Assembly: GCA_017651645.1 (NCBI GenBank)
Contig: JAGCCO010000021.1
Location: 1-29,526, forward strand
Source of the DNA: Bacteroidales bacterium
GTDB taxonomy: Bacteria; Bacteroidota; Bacteroidia; Bacteroidales; F082
DNA length: 29,526 nucleotides
Direction: 5' to 3'
The notes below the pieces were generated by a model, which was not told where the DNA came from, searched no databases, and saw only the letters and a list, made by a program, of their open reading frames with translations. A program made the translations under genes and the position numbers. Numbering within the stretch: the first letter of the stretch is position 1; the number at the start of each line of letters is the position of its first letter. Shown in pieces: positions 9,901 to 17,342 of this stretch.

Positions 9901-11682
9901 GATACGGCCAAAGTCGGGCACAATGACCACGCGCTTGCGGTCGCTCAACGAAATAGCCGAGCCCTCGAAGCCGTCAATCTGACTCGTTATGCCATACACC
10001 AGCAAGTCGTTGGTGTTCAAGTCAAGACGGATGTTTGGTTGACGGTTTGTCGTAACTGTATGGAGTTTGATGACATCGAAATCAATGATTTCACGATAGG
10101 AATCGAGCACGTCGAAAAAGCGGGGCAATGCCGTCGCCCATTTCGTGTCCGACTCATACTCCACATAGCCCTCGGCCTGCAGTTTGAGCAACAGGGAAAT
10201 CACCTGCTCGATGGGATAACCCAAATAAGAGGACAGGTCACCCACCGCAAACCGCACCTGCCGGTCAACATTGTCAAAGCCTTTCAAGAACTTCTCAATG
10301 CGAATCATGGGATGCGAGCCATCGAGGCCTTGGAGACGCTTGAAATCATCGTAGCGGAAATAGTTTACCGACACTACATCGCCTTCGCTCATGGGATTGA
10401 CACCTTCCATCCTTCTGAAATCCACCTGATTGTCGTCAATATCCCAATACATGGCCTCTAAAAAGATGTCCAAACCATGGAAATAGTCATGGAAAGGACC
10501 GTCGCCAAAATCCTTTTCCGAACGGAACACCATCAGCTTTCGGGTCTTGTTGTCGTAACGGAAACCCAAGTCATTGTGGTAGAGGGAATCCATCTCGTAA
10601 CCAGTGGAGTCCATGAGGTAAAGACGCATTGCTACATGGTCGGAAACCAGCTGCTCGTCCATCGACATCACAAATCGTGGTGCCTCCATCCTGATCACCT
10701 CTCTGCCTCCCTGGCGGAAATGAAACACAGCCTTGTTCTTCACGCCACCGAACACATCCACTTGATTGCCCATCATGCCTATTCCGCCTTCAAAGTCGAT
10801 ATTCCGCAGCAAATCTGTAATCTCATAATCAGAACGGTAGGATCTCACACGAGGGTACATCGTTTTCTCGTTAGGCGCATTCACCAGCACCTTGTCTTCG
10901 TAACGGCAGAGGATATCCTGATCGAAATGATGACGTTCATGGAAAACCACAGAGTCGATGGCATATTCCGAACGGTTCAGATCCAACGAATAGAAATCAG
11001 GCAGCGTCACATACACCTTTTCGGGAGAGATATCGAAGCGCGACCAGTCGGCCCTACCACCCTTCCCTTCCCAGTGGTTATCTTCCTGATAATAAACACC
11101 TTTAGTGTTTTTGAGTACCGATTCGTCTTTTTGAGAGACAAGCACCAAAGTGCCGTCCACCGTAAGCTCGAAATGCTCCTTTGAAGGGAATCCTATCAAT
11201 GCATCGCGGAGCATCCATTTGGAGTTGCCTTTTGCCGACAGCACCTTGTCGACGAATAGGTCACGGCAGGAAGCCAAATACTTGTCTATCCCATTCATCG
11301 ATTTCTGCACCTTGGCATCGGTGTAAAAGATCCAATTGTTCACATCCCTATGCGAGAGATTGGCTGTCGGGATGCATTGCAGCACCTCAACAAAATAAAA
11401 GATATTGGCATAAGCCTTACTGCCACTTTTCGAGTGAAGACGTTCGCACAGTTGCATTACCGTATTGGCTTCAGCATCACTATAATAGCTATCCCATACC
11501 CCTTTGAAATTCTGCATGATGAGTGCAGCATCGTCGCGGTCCTTCTTCGAGGTGGACGAGTTCAGGAAGGCTGAGAGTTGGTCATAAAAAGCGTTCTTTT
11601 CGGTTGGGAAAAACGCCTGCGCAAACGAGACAGTGACGCTCATGAAGAGCATCAAAACGGCAATAAGGATTCCTCTCTTCAT
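6994..11682 (-). CDS. Giant exported protein of unknown function
   Basis: A 1562-residue protein with a clear signal peptide (MKRGILIAVLMLFMSVTVSFAQ, residues 1-22) and no later membrane span or lipobox. Residues about 23-200 look helical; the rest is dominated by short beta strands with many aromatic and aspartate residues. Variants of a strand-turn unit recur, such as GTLDYQTAAFKSDQF, GKTTLSPDGYSAD, GRLTLDASEKLGYYDGKF and GVVSGEGNFGLGI. Phrases like DSLYHNDLGFRYD and WDIDDNQVDFRRM are reminiscent of OstA/LptA-type jelly-roll repeats, but I cannot assign a family. The end is polar, not a Por sorting domain. Start is the ATG at 11682; the codon before it is TTG. It follows prmA by 32 bases and is probably in the same transcript. 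No frameshift seen. Location: periplasm or cell surface (inferred). Confidence 0.9.
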   Translation of the reverse strand: MKRGILIAVLMLFMSVTVSFAQAFFPTEKNAFYDQLSAFLNSSTSKKDRDDAALIMQNFKGVWDSYYSDAEANTVMQLCERLHSKSGSKAYANIFYFVEVLQCIPTANLSHRDVNNWIFYTDAKVQKSMNGIDKYLASCRDLFVDKVLSAKGNSKWMLRDALIGFPSKEHFELTVDGTLVLVSQKDESVLKNTKGVYYQEDNHWEGKGGRADWSRFDISPEKVYVTLPDFYSLDLNRSEYAIDSVVFHERHHFDQDILCRYEDKVLVNAPNEKTMYPRVRSYRSDYEITDLLRNIDFEGGIGMMGNQVDVFGGVKNKAVFHFRQGGREVIRMEAPRFVMSMDEQLVSDHVAMRLYLMDSTGYEMDSLYHNDLGFRYDNKTRKLMVFRSEKDFGDGPFHDYFHGLDIFLEAMYWDIDDNQVDFRRMEGVNPMSEGDVVSVNYFRYDDFKRLQGLDGSHPMIRIEKFLKGFDNVDRQVRFAVGDLSSYLGYPIEQVISLLLKLQAEGYVEYESDTKWATALPRFFDVLDSYREIIDFDVIKLHTVTTNRQPNIRLDLNTNDLLVYGITSQIDGFEGSAISLSDRKRVVIVPDFGRIVFKKKQNFEFSGGILAGMFEFFTKDSQFNYEDFTIKMNKIDSLRFYARYNNHVIPVDGTLEKLQGSLEIDHGDNKSSRYETPEFPIFRSEAEGFKFYRKINGGVFNPGSVDSVMTADDLEGKFYYSLYPFVVDSLNDLSMKKVRFDGELVSGGIMPNIVQPLVVMDDYSLGFIHQIGENETESYPLYDDLGRFHNKVFLSSNGFFGEGTLDYQTAAFKSDQFMFYLDSVTAITNQFKMVPREDGTGFPMASADALRLKWDVLKPELTTETIGRPICMYGDTYFSGKTTLSPDGYSADGKMRFGLTEFDSDHFALDAKTFVADSAKFLLYSADTTNIAFAATNYRANVDFDAQKVKYDYLNQNSNLDFPMNQYICSLKEAEWDMATNSLHLYNPEESFGDYATATTYEELLAVHNDASKFISLVPEQDSLQFYSMSAEYDMTNYVIHAHDVKIIRVADAAVFPYMHDVDINAESKLEPVNGDLLADTLNGFHLYKNAVVNIHSRNYYDAQGVWDYVNAEGVSTPIQVDTIVPLNGVTHGYAHIADIADFKLNTQFGFQGRLTLDASEKLGYYDGKFAMLAFEEVAPIVVQVLDSVSEPLEGLMDTTNMEEPLILDDFNPMAGLEETAQETIAALNHWYVSAARIDPASIRIPIDMERIREAEPRMTNGLYYELAIDGGYFGSFLTPKEGRKELDETAPANGILWFDADSLRFVVTDETQYDSYVDLNSRGVVSGEGNFGLGIDTPLAKFVVHGKYTQYPNDSLTLEGLNVFNAPVFDDKALEAMAEVFANVNGASIDLTETPYLHYFRSENDDEKTEERQKAIELEGYPQMESSDFYANTIVIPDLKMVWNDQLHAFVSVGKIGLGNFGSHIVNKYVDGCVVFDRRLGNITYFFQDDMFQTYINYNSGDGQFQVHCTFSDINQRLADTKEKYRTRTKDDKRFQYVAVPYESMLDFLNRLKYAGLNIGGF

Positions 11683-11714
11683 CAAATTATCAATTACAAA
11701 TTCTCAAATATCAA

Positions 11715-12542
11715 TTACTTAACAAACTCAGCAGCCACCCAATTATTGCGACTTAGATGGCGACTGTAATGCAACCCCAAACGCTCAGCTTCTGCTTGAA
11801 TGCTCGGCAAATCTTCGGTGTAGAAACCGCTGAAGAAGATATGGGCATTGGGGCGCATTGCCTCCACGTAATAGTGCATGTCCCGCAAAAGGATATTACG
11901 GTTGATATTCGCCAACACCACATCAAACTCTCCTCGGATGGCTAAGGCATCCCCAAGGATGATCTCGATGTCGGAAATACCATTTAACTCACAGTTGGTG
12001 AAGGCATTACGATAGGCCCACTCGTCAATGTCGATGGCTACAGTATGCGCTGCACCCAATTTCTTCGCCAAAATCGCCAACACCGCTGTACCACTACCCA
12101 TGTCGAGCACTTCCTTTCCTTGAAAACCCGTCTCCAGCATCAATTGGATAATCTGTGCTGTCGTCTCATGGTTGGCCGTGCCAAACGACATCTTGGGCTC
12201 GATAACCAAGTCAAACTCGAAACTCGGGTCTGGCTCATGGAACGGCGCACGCACACGGCAACGTTCATTCACTACCACTGGCTGATACGATGCCTCCCAA
12301 AGCTCGTTCCAGTCCTTATCAGGCATCTCCTCCACGTTCAGCAGATGCACATCAAAGAATGACGGTTCCAAAAGCAGGTTCTCCACTGCGATGTCATCAC
12401 GATGCTCCGATGAGCAATAGGCTTTCAGGCATCGATCCTCATCCATAAAGGAGTCGAAACCGATGGCCGCCAGCATCGTGGTCAGCATGTCGTGTTGAAT
12501 ATCCGATGAAGGCGCGGTGAAACTATACTCAAATGTTTTCAT
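11715..12542 (-). CDS. prmA: Ribosomal protein L11 methyltransferase
   Basis: SAM-dependent enzyme that methylates lysines and the N-terminus of ribosomal protein L11. The 275 residues show an N-terminal substrate-recognition domain (1-100), the linker motif FGTANHETT (120-128), SAM-binding motif I VLDMGSGTAVLAILAKK (145-161), an acidic motif II (AIDID, 169-173) and LANINRNIL (210-218) in the catalytic site. FGTANHETT replaces the more usual FGTGxHxTT, as is common in Bacteroidota. The ATG at 12542 begins MKTFEYSF; the open frame further upstream begins with TTG. It lies between tpiA and the giant exported protein. Confidence 0.94.
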   Translation of the reverse strand: MKTFEYSFTAPSSDIQHDMLTTMLAAIGFDSFMDEDRCLKAYCSSEHRDDIAVENLLLEPSFFDVHLLNVEEMPDKDWNELWEASYQPVVVNERCRVRAPFHEPDPSFEFDLVIEPKMSFGTANHETTAQIIQLMLETGFQGKEVLDMGSGTAVLAILAKKLGAAHTVAIDIDEWAYRNAFTNCELNGISDIEIILGDALAIRGEFDVVLANINRNILLRDMHYYVEAMRPNAHIFFSGFYTEDLPSIQAEAERLGLHYSRHLSRNNWVAAEFVK

Positions 12543-12558
12543 TTCCTTTATTTCAACC

Positions 12559-12684
12559 AAAACCTACAAAACTAACAAAACTTCCTTCTTGGCATGGCGG
12601 CTCCACAACCGTGTCGCCGCCGGAAAGCAGCCAGTTGGCGTGCTTTCCTTAACTCAAAAAAGTTTTGCTTGTTTTGATAGTTTT
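12559..12684 (-). repeat. Nested inverted-repeat element between tpiA and prmA
   Basis: Almost the whole 148-base gap is structured. Outer imperfect arms at 12559-12583 and 12660-12684 match at 20 of 25 positions as inverted repeats, each made of AAAAC blocks with three-base spacers. Inside are two abutting hairpins: GGCGGC (12596-12601) with GCCGCC (12616-12621), inner CAC/GTG and loop AACC; and GGAAAGCA (12622-12629) with TGCTTTCC (12641-12648), inner GCCA/TGGC. On the minus strand the first has facing GA/GA bases. No T-run follows. A related shorter copy is at 15486-15539. Confidence 0.7.
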
Positions 12685-12690
12685 GTGATT

Positions 12691-13470
12691 CTACTCTTCA
12701 CCGATATGTGAAGCTTGGTTGCAGATGGAGACGAAATCCTCCGCCTTCAACGAAGCGCCACCAATCAAGCCACCGTCAACATCGGGCTGTGAGAACAACT
12801 CAGTGGCGTTCTTAGCGTTGCAGCTGCCGCCATAGAGGATGCGGATATCGTCAGCCGTGGCTTCATCGTAGTGTTCCTTAATCAAAGAGCGGATATAGGC
12901 GTGCATCTCCTGTGCCTGCTCGGGAGTGGCGGTCTTGCCCGTGCCAATGGCCCAGACGGGTTCGTAGGCAATGATGGCATCATAAATGGCATCGCCATCC
13001 AAGTGGAACAAGCCTTTCTCCAGTTGTTCCTTGACGACCTCGAAATGACGGCCCGCCTCGCGTTCTTCAAGCACCTCGCCAACGCAATAAATGGGCGACA
13101 TATTGTTCTCAATCACACGATTGATCTTCTCGGCCAGCACTTCATTGGTCTCACCGAAATACTTTCTCCTCTCACTGTGACCGATAATACAATAGTCCAC
13201 GTCGATGGACTTCAGCATCTTGGCTGACACCTCACCTGTGTAGGCACCTTTGTCGTAAGCGCTGCAATTCTGTGCGCCCACGTTGAAACGCTGTTCATCG
13301 AACTCATAGTCCGTCAGCATTTCAAGATAAGGGAACGGCGGGCAGATGATGATTTCACAACTCATCTCGTCCTGTTCGTCAAGGCGGTCAAGGATATCAT
13401 CGACCAAAGCTTCGGCCTCATCGAAGGTGAGGTTCATTTTCCAGTTTCCTGCTACGATTTTGCTTCTCAT
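12691..13470 (-). CDS. tpiA: Triosephosphate isomerase
   Basis: Cytoplasmic glycolytic enzyme interconverting dihydroxyacetone phosphate and glyceraldehyde 3-phosphate. The 259 residues match the family. The catalytic set is visible: K11 in AGNWKMN, H98 in CIIGHSERRKYFGE (94-107) and E170 in AYEPVWAIGTG (168-178). The phosphate-binding GGS (ILYGGSCN) and GLIGGASL motifs are near the C-terminus. The ATG at 13470 (MRSKIVAGNW) is unambiguous. A consensus -7 box lies about 100 bases upstream, so it may be transcribed separately as well as from the upstream operon. Confidence 0.98.
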   Translation of the reverse strand: MRSKIVAGNWKMNLTFDEAEALVDDILDRLDEQDEMSCEIIICPPFPYLEMLTDYEFDEQRFNVGAQNCSAYDKGAYTGEVSAKMLKSIDVDYCIIGHSERRKYFGETNEVLAEKINRVIENNMSPIYCVGEVLEEREAGRHFEVVKEQLEKGLFHLDGDAIYDAIIAYEPVWAIGTGKTATPEQAQEMHAYIRSLIKEHYDEATADDIRILYGGSCNAKNATELFSQPDVDGGLIGGASLKAEDFVSICNQASHIGEE

Positions 13471-13498
13471 AACTATTTTCGATTTAAAGATTTAAAAT

Positions 13499-13539
13499 TC
13501 AAAGATTCAAAGATTTATAGTATTCTTAATTCAAAGATT
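13499..13539 (-). repeat. ATTCAAAGATT direct repeats in the tpiA leader
   Basis: Three copies of the motif TCAAAGATT or a close variant (around 13499-13539) lie in the leader of tpiA. The string TTCAAAGATTTATA occurs here (13505-13518) and again at 14353-14366 upstream of the thioesterase gene. They are low-complexity and may be only compositional. Confidence 0.5.
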
Positions 13540-13569
13540 GTTCTTTTGGTGTGGATCAAAAGTGATTTT

Positions 13570-13577
13570 CAAAGGTA
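13570..13577 (-). promoter_or_regulatory. Possible tpiA promoter -7 element
   Basis: On the minus strand TACCTTTG (complement of 13570-13577) matches the -7 consensus exactly, directly preceded by another near-consensus TATTTTTG. It lies just after the thioesterase stop and about 100 bases before tpiA. The -33 position holds TTGG at a slightly long spacing. Confidence 0.5.
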
Positions 13578-13589
13578 CAAAAATACAAA

Positions 13590-14345
13590 TTATATGAACA
13601 CCAACCTGCATCGACAAACCTCTGTTTCCTTTTGGGTCAAAGAATCCGTCTTCGTCAAGCGTACACAATACTCGTTTTCAGCATCTTGTTCACGATAAAA
13701 GCTCATCTTGTCACCTTGATGGGCCTCGGCGACGTATGCAATCTCGAAACGTTTCAAACGATGTTCACGATACCAATCAATATCCCAAAGGTCAAGCACA
13801 TGCTCGATGTATTTCACCGAGTTGACATGCCCATTAATGTCAATGTCGTTGTAGCTAACATCAACGGTGCGTACCAATTCATCGTTCCCAGACATCTTCA
13901 CACGCCCGCCTTTCTCGATGGGACACGGCTTGTCGTCTACAATCCAGTTTTTGACGGCCCCATCATCGATGGAATAAATGTCGGTAGGCTGACGCGTCTC
14001 CGTGTCAATCATCGCCCAGATGGAGCGCCCGTAGCCATAGATGCGACCATGGCCATCCGAAACGCTGAAATTACGACTAGTAAAGAAGCGCATTGCACTC
14101 TCCACCCAAGTCTCGATGGTGAAACGGTCATATTGTGTAGGCATCTCCGTCACCTCAATGGCTAGGCGCGACAGCACCCACGAACGGTTGATGGTCATCA
14201 GGTATTTCATGCCGAAACCTCGGTCGGTGGAATGGAAATCTGCTGCATTGAGCATCTGATTGCCCAAATGTCCTAGAAACAACCGTCCCGAGAAATCGCA
14301 ATGGAACGGCTCAGCCATGAATTCGTATTTGCCTATTTTTTGCAT
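13590..14345 (-). CDS. Acyl-ACP thioesterase (FatA/FatB-like)
   Basis: Hydrolyses acyl-acyl carrier protein to release free fatty acid. The 251 residues fit a tandem hotdog fold: first hotdog about 1-130, second about 150-250. The plant-type family motif NGHVNSVKYIEHVLD (171-185) carries N171 and H173, the catalytic pair expected for this family. The segment FTIETWVESAMRFFTSRNFSV (75-95) also fits. Start is the ATG at 14345. It lies between tpiA and the OppB-like permease, each with gaps above 60 bases, so coupling is loose. Substrate chain length cannot be read from the sequence. Confidence 0.88.
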   Translation of the reverse strand: MQKIGKYEFMAEPFHCDFSGRLFLGHLGNQMLNAADFHSTDRGFGMKYLMTINRSWVLSRLAIEVTEMPTQYDRFTIETWVESAMRFFTSRNFSVSDGHGRIYGYGRSIWAMIDTETRQPTDIYSIDDGAVKNWIVDDKPCPIEKGGRVKMSGNDELVRTVDVSYNDIDINGHVNSVKYIEHVLDLWDIDWYREHRLKRFEIAYVAEAHQGDKMSFYREQDAENEYCVRLTKTDSLTQKETEVCRCRLVFI

Positions 14346-14383
14346 TCAAAAATTCAAAGATTTATAATTCAAAAACAGAATCC

Positions 14384-14411
14384 ATCATTCTGCATTCATC
14401 ATTCCGCATTC
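14384..14411. repeat. Two 14-bp tandem repeat units
   Basis: ATCATTCTGCATTC (14384-14397) is followed directly by ATCATTCCGCATTC (14398-14411), differing at one base. The array ends immediately before the permease stop codon. Similar low-complexity strings are often seen between genes in Bacteroidales. Confidence 0.75.
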
Positions 14412-15479
14412 TTAATTAATTCTCACTCTCGGATCAATAATCCCATAAATAATATCCACCACAATATTGACGATAATCAGCATGACCGCAATCAATAACA
14501 CCGCGCCCATGATGACAGGAAAATCGTATTTATCTAGTGCGTCAACCACCACCACACCGATGCCTTTCCAGTCGAAGACATACTCGACGAAGACTGCACC
14601 TGCCAACAAAGAGGCGAACCAACCTGAGACTGCCGTCACCACGGGATTCAAGGCATTGCGCAAAGCATGGATGCAGATGACCCGGAAAGGCTTCAAACCT
14701 TTGGCCCGTGCCGTACGCACATAGTCCATCGACATGGCTTCCAGCAAGGAGGTGCGTGTCAACTCAGTCACCACGGCCAAAGGGCGCATGCCTAAGGTCA
14801 AGGCGGGTAGGATAAGGTTGCGCAGGCTCAAGAACTCTCCCCTGCCGTATTCGTCAACAGTATAAAGACTGCCCGTCATGCTCAAGCCCGTATAATGTTC
14901 CAACAAGAAACCGAAAATCCAAGCCATGAGGATGGCGGCGAAGAACGAAGGCAATGACATGCCTATGGTGGTGATGAACAGCGTCAACTTATTGAGAAAC
15001 TTGGTGTTGATAACTGCGGCTAAAATCCCAATCACCAAGCCCAAAACCATCGCAATGGAGATGGACACCGCCGCCAAAAGCAAGGTATTCGGAAACGCCT
15101 CGCCCAAGATGTCGGAGACCTTTCGTTTGCTTTGGTACGACATGCGCAGATAGGGGCCTTTCAGCACGACAGCCGTCGAACCAACGGCCGCAAGTTTGGC
15201 GTAACGGCTAATCTTTTCCAGTTTCTGCTGACCTTCAGAGACATCGTAGAATGAAATCGGCAACAAATCGTTGAGGTAATCGACATATTGTTTCCCAAGG
15301 CTTTGGTTCATTCCCAGTTCCTCACGGATAGCATTCACTGAGGCTTCATCAGTGCGCTGACCAAGCATCATCTGGGCAGGGTCGCCGGGCAGGATGTTGA
15401 ACAGGAAAAACACCAACGTCGCGACACCCCAAAGCACCGCGATACCGTATAGTAACTTCCTGATGATGTAACTGCCCAT
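14412..15479 (-). CDS. ABC transporter permease, DppB/OppB type
   Basis: Inner-membrane permease of a peptide or nickel-type ABC importer. The 355 residues begin MGSYIIRKLLYGIAVLWGVATLVFFLFNILPGD, the typical first helix and Pro-Gly-Asp motif. About six membrane spans are visible. The EAA loop that contacts the ATPase is near SLLEAMSMDYVRTARAKGL, where ARAKGL is diagnostic. The loop between the first two helices is long (about residues 30-130), as in OppB proteins. Start: ATG at 15479; the frame upstream opens only to a TTG codon. No second permease, ATPase or binding protein is adjacent, so the partners must be encoded elsewhere. Confidence 0.93.
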   Translation of the reverse strand: MGSYIIRKLLYGIAVLWGVATLVFFLFNILPGDPAQMMLGQRTDEASVNAIREELGMNQSLGKQYVDYLNDLLPISFYDVSEGQQKLEKISRYAKLAAVGSTAVVLKGPYLRMSYQSKRKVSDILGEAFPNTLLLAAVSISIAMVLGLVIGILAAVINTKFLNKLTLFITTIGMSLPSFFAAILMAWIFGFLLEHYTGLSMTGSLYTVDEYGRGEFLSLRNLILPALTLGMRPLAVVTELTRTSLLEAMSMDYVRTARAKGLKPFRVICIHALRNALNPVVTAVSGWFASLLAGAVFVEYVFDWKGIGVVVVDALDKYDFPVIMGAVLLIAVMLIIVNIVVDIIYGIIDPRVRIN

Positions 15480-15485
15480 TTTATC

Positions 15486-15539
15486 ACAAAACAAACAAAA
15501 CCATATTAGGGTTAGTGCGGTTACACAACCGTGTGCCGC
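15486..15539 (-). repeat. Shorter copy of the structured intergenic element
   Basis: This copy aligns without gaps to 12566-12614 over about 49 bases: ACAAAACAAACAAAAC matches at 15 of 16, and the hairpin tip CACAACCGTGT is identical at the same distance (38 bases). GCGG (15517-15520) pairs with CCGC (15536-15539 region), enclosing ACAC/GTGT. It fills the gap between the DoxX-like gene, whose stop codon abuts it, and the permease start. Confidence 0.6.
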
Positions 15540-16784
15540 TTATTTAAACAACTTTTCAAGCTTTTTCCTCTGTGGAAAGTCGACAGCACTCCATTTGTCC
15601 TTTACCAGACCGTTGTCAAGCCAAATAAGTCCAGGATTGGAGCGTACTATCGGTTTGATTTCCAGCTCGTCGGCATAATACACTTCATAGAGGAAATCAT
15701 ATTTCTCACGCAGTTGTTCCACATATTCAGGCTCATCGGCCACTGTCCAAACCACGGTAAAGTCATGCTTTTCAACCGCTTCCGTAATCTCCCGAATCTT
15801 CTCCCATTCCTTTTCGGTCACCTTGGTCAGGTCGTGAGAGGTGAACATCAGCAGATTTTCGGTGGTGAGGATGTTCTCGGTGACATCGTTGCCATCTTCA
15901 TCCAAGGCACTGAAACCAAGGAAATTGGCACCACCTTCCACCCTTTGATCGACGAACTCCCACTGCGACATCCACACCGAGTCGTTCCAAGGATAGTTCG
16001 GCGAGAGGTATTCCTTCGTCTCGCCTGTAGCTTTGTTCCTGTAGGTCAGGTAAATCTTGCTCTCCTCCGTCGTCCCAGTGGTCAGCTGCTTGCCCACCTT
16101 CCAATTCATGAAATCGACAACGGGCAGATGACGATAGTTGTAAAGCTCGAAGCCCAGGAACGCCAGCGCATAGAGGCAACCAATTATGAACTGTGTTGAT
16201 TTCGACAGCTTGCTCTTCAACAATTTGTTATTGAAAATCAACGGGATGAGCACCGCATCAATGACGAGATTCTTATAGAAGGTCTGCCAGTTGCTCATCT
16301 TGATGGCTGTGCCGAAGCAGCCGCAGTCGGGCACAAGGTCGTATAAGGCATCAAAAAGCGTCGTTGTGGTGAAGAACAGCATCAGCAAGGTCGCGCCAAG
16401 CACGGCCAACCTTGGGAAGATCTTCGTTATCAAGCAAATGCCCACGATAAACTCGGCCAAGATCATCAGCATGGCCAACACCAAGGCGAAGTCGTTGAGC
16501 CAAGTCATGCCATAGACCGCGAGATAGTCCAGCATCTTGTATTTCGTGCCCAATGGGTCGACGCCCTTGGTGAAGCTGCTGAAGATGAACAAGGCACCCA
16601 CCAACAGGCGGCAGACGGTCAACGCCGTCGGACTGTATCTTTTGCTGAACACGATGGAAACCAATAGGTTAAGCAACAGCACAGCGAGAAACAGCCAGCT
16701 GAAGGCAGGGACAAAGTAAATCCCCACCGCCGATGCCAAAGCCACGCCGATGCTCATCCACGGGATAGTCGAATTATTTCTCAT
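15540..16784 (-). CDS. DoxX/MauE-like integral membrane protein
   Basis: A 414-residue protein. Residues about 7-210 contain roughly seven or eight hydrophobic segments with the DoxX-like stretch CRLLVGALFIFSSFTKGVDP and the cysteine motif VPDCGCFG. The C-terminal half (about 215-414) is soluble and probably periplasmic; it has a loose thioredoxin-like character (RSNPGLIWLDNGLVKDKWS near the end) but no CxxC. This pairing is known in Bacteroidota DoxX-family proteins of uncertain role, possibly linked to redox or quinone chemistry. Its start overlaps the end of the DUF1599 gene by 11 bases, so the two are co-translated. Start is the ATG at 16784. Confidence 0.85.
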   Translation of the reverse strand: MRNNSTIPWMSIGVALASAVGIYFVPAFSWLFLAVLLLNLLVSIVFSKRYSPTALTVCRLLVGALFIFSSFTKGVDPLGTKYKMLDYLAVYGMTWLNDFALVLAMLMILAEFIVGICLITKIFPRLAVLGATLLMLFFTTTTLFDALYDLVPDCGCFGTAIKMSNWQTFYKNLVIDAVLIPLIFNNKLLKSKLSKSTQFIIGCLYALAFLGFELYNYRHLPVVDFMNWKVGKQLTTGTTEESKIYLTYRNKATGETKEYLSPNYPWNDSVWMSQWEFVDQRVEGGANFLGFSALDEDGNDVTENILTTENLLMFTSHDLTKVTEKEWEKIREITEAVEKHDFTVVWTVADEPEYVEQLREKYDFLYEVYYADELEIKPIVRSNPGLIWLDNGLVKDKWSAVDFPQRKKLEKLFK

Positions 16785-17334
16785 GGTCTTCCTTTTCGCT
16801 CAGCAGTATCAAGGCAAACACTGCATAGTTGATCATATCGTAATAGTTGGCATCAAGTCCTTCTGAGACCAGGGTCTTACCGCCATGGTCCTCGATGCTC
16901 TTGGTGCGCAGCACCTTGCTCATGATGAGGTCGGTGATGGAGCTCACGCGCATGTCGCGCCAAGCCTCGGAATAGTCGTGGTTCTTGCGCGTCATCAGCT
17001 CGTAAGCCTCCGTGGTGACCTTGTCGTACAAGGCCGTGGCTTCCTCGGCCGTCAGGTCGGGCTGGTCGACCACACCGAGTTGCAGCTGGATGACACCCAT
17101 GGCCGCATAGTTGACGATGCCGATGAACTCAGGCTCAATGCCTTCATCGACCAGGCGTTCCGATGTGGTCTGTAAGGTTCTGATTCTCTTCACCTTGATA
17201 AAAATCTGGTCGGTGATGGACGGTGTGCGCAGGATGCGCCATGCCGGACCATAGTCTTTCATCTTGTCGACAAACAATTTGCGGCATTGCGCCAAAACGC
17301 TATGAAATTGGGCTTTTGTATCTTTCTTTGCCAT
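16774..17334 (-). CDS. DUF1599 protein with two tandem domain copies
   Basis: A 186-residue soluble protein formed by an internal duplication. Copy 1 (about 9-86) contains KMKDYGPAWRILRTPSITD and NYAAMGVIQL; copy 2 (about 103-179) contains RKNHDYSEAWRDMRVSSITD and NYAVFALILL. The shared DYxxAWRxxRxxSITD core marks DUF1599, whose function is not established; its helical shape has been likened to nucleotide pyrophosphohydrolases, which I cannot confirm here. It is the first gene of the minus-strand block, divergent from folP through a shared promoter region, and overlaps the DoxX-like gene by 11 bases. Start is the ATG at 17334. Confidence 0.88.
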   Translation of the reverse strand: MAKKDTKAQFHSVLAQCRKLFVDKMKDYGPAWRILRTPSITDQIFIKVKRIRTLQTTSERLVDEGIEPEFIGIVNYAAMGVIQLQLGVVDQPDLTAEEATALYDKVTTEAYELMTRKNHDYSEAWRDMRVSSITDLIMSKVLRTKSIEDHGGKTLVSEGLDANYYDMINYAVFALILLSEKEDHEK

Positions 17335-17342
17335 GAAAAATG

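Noticed and set aside
9688..10461. 257-residue plus-strand open frame inside the giant exported protein gene
   Set aside because: It is fully antisense to an uninterrupted gene, lacks a promoter and has no recognisable domain. The same holds for the frames at 10477-11184 and 7996-8484.
14384..14411. CRISPR-like array
   Set aside because: Only two adjacent 14-base units without spacers; this is a simple tandem duplication.
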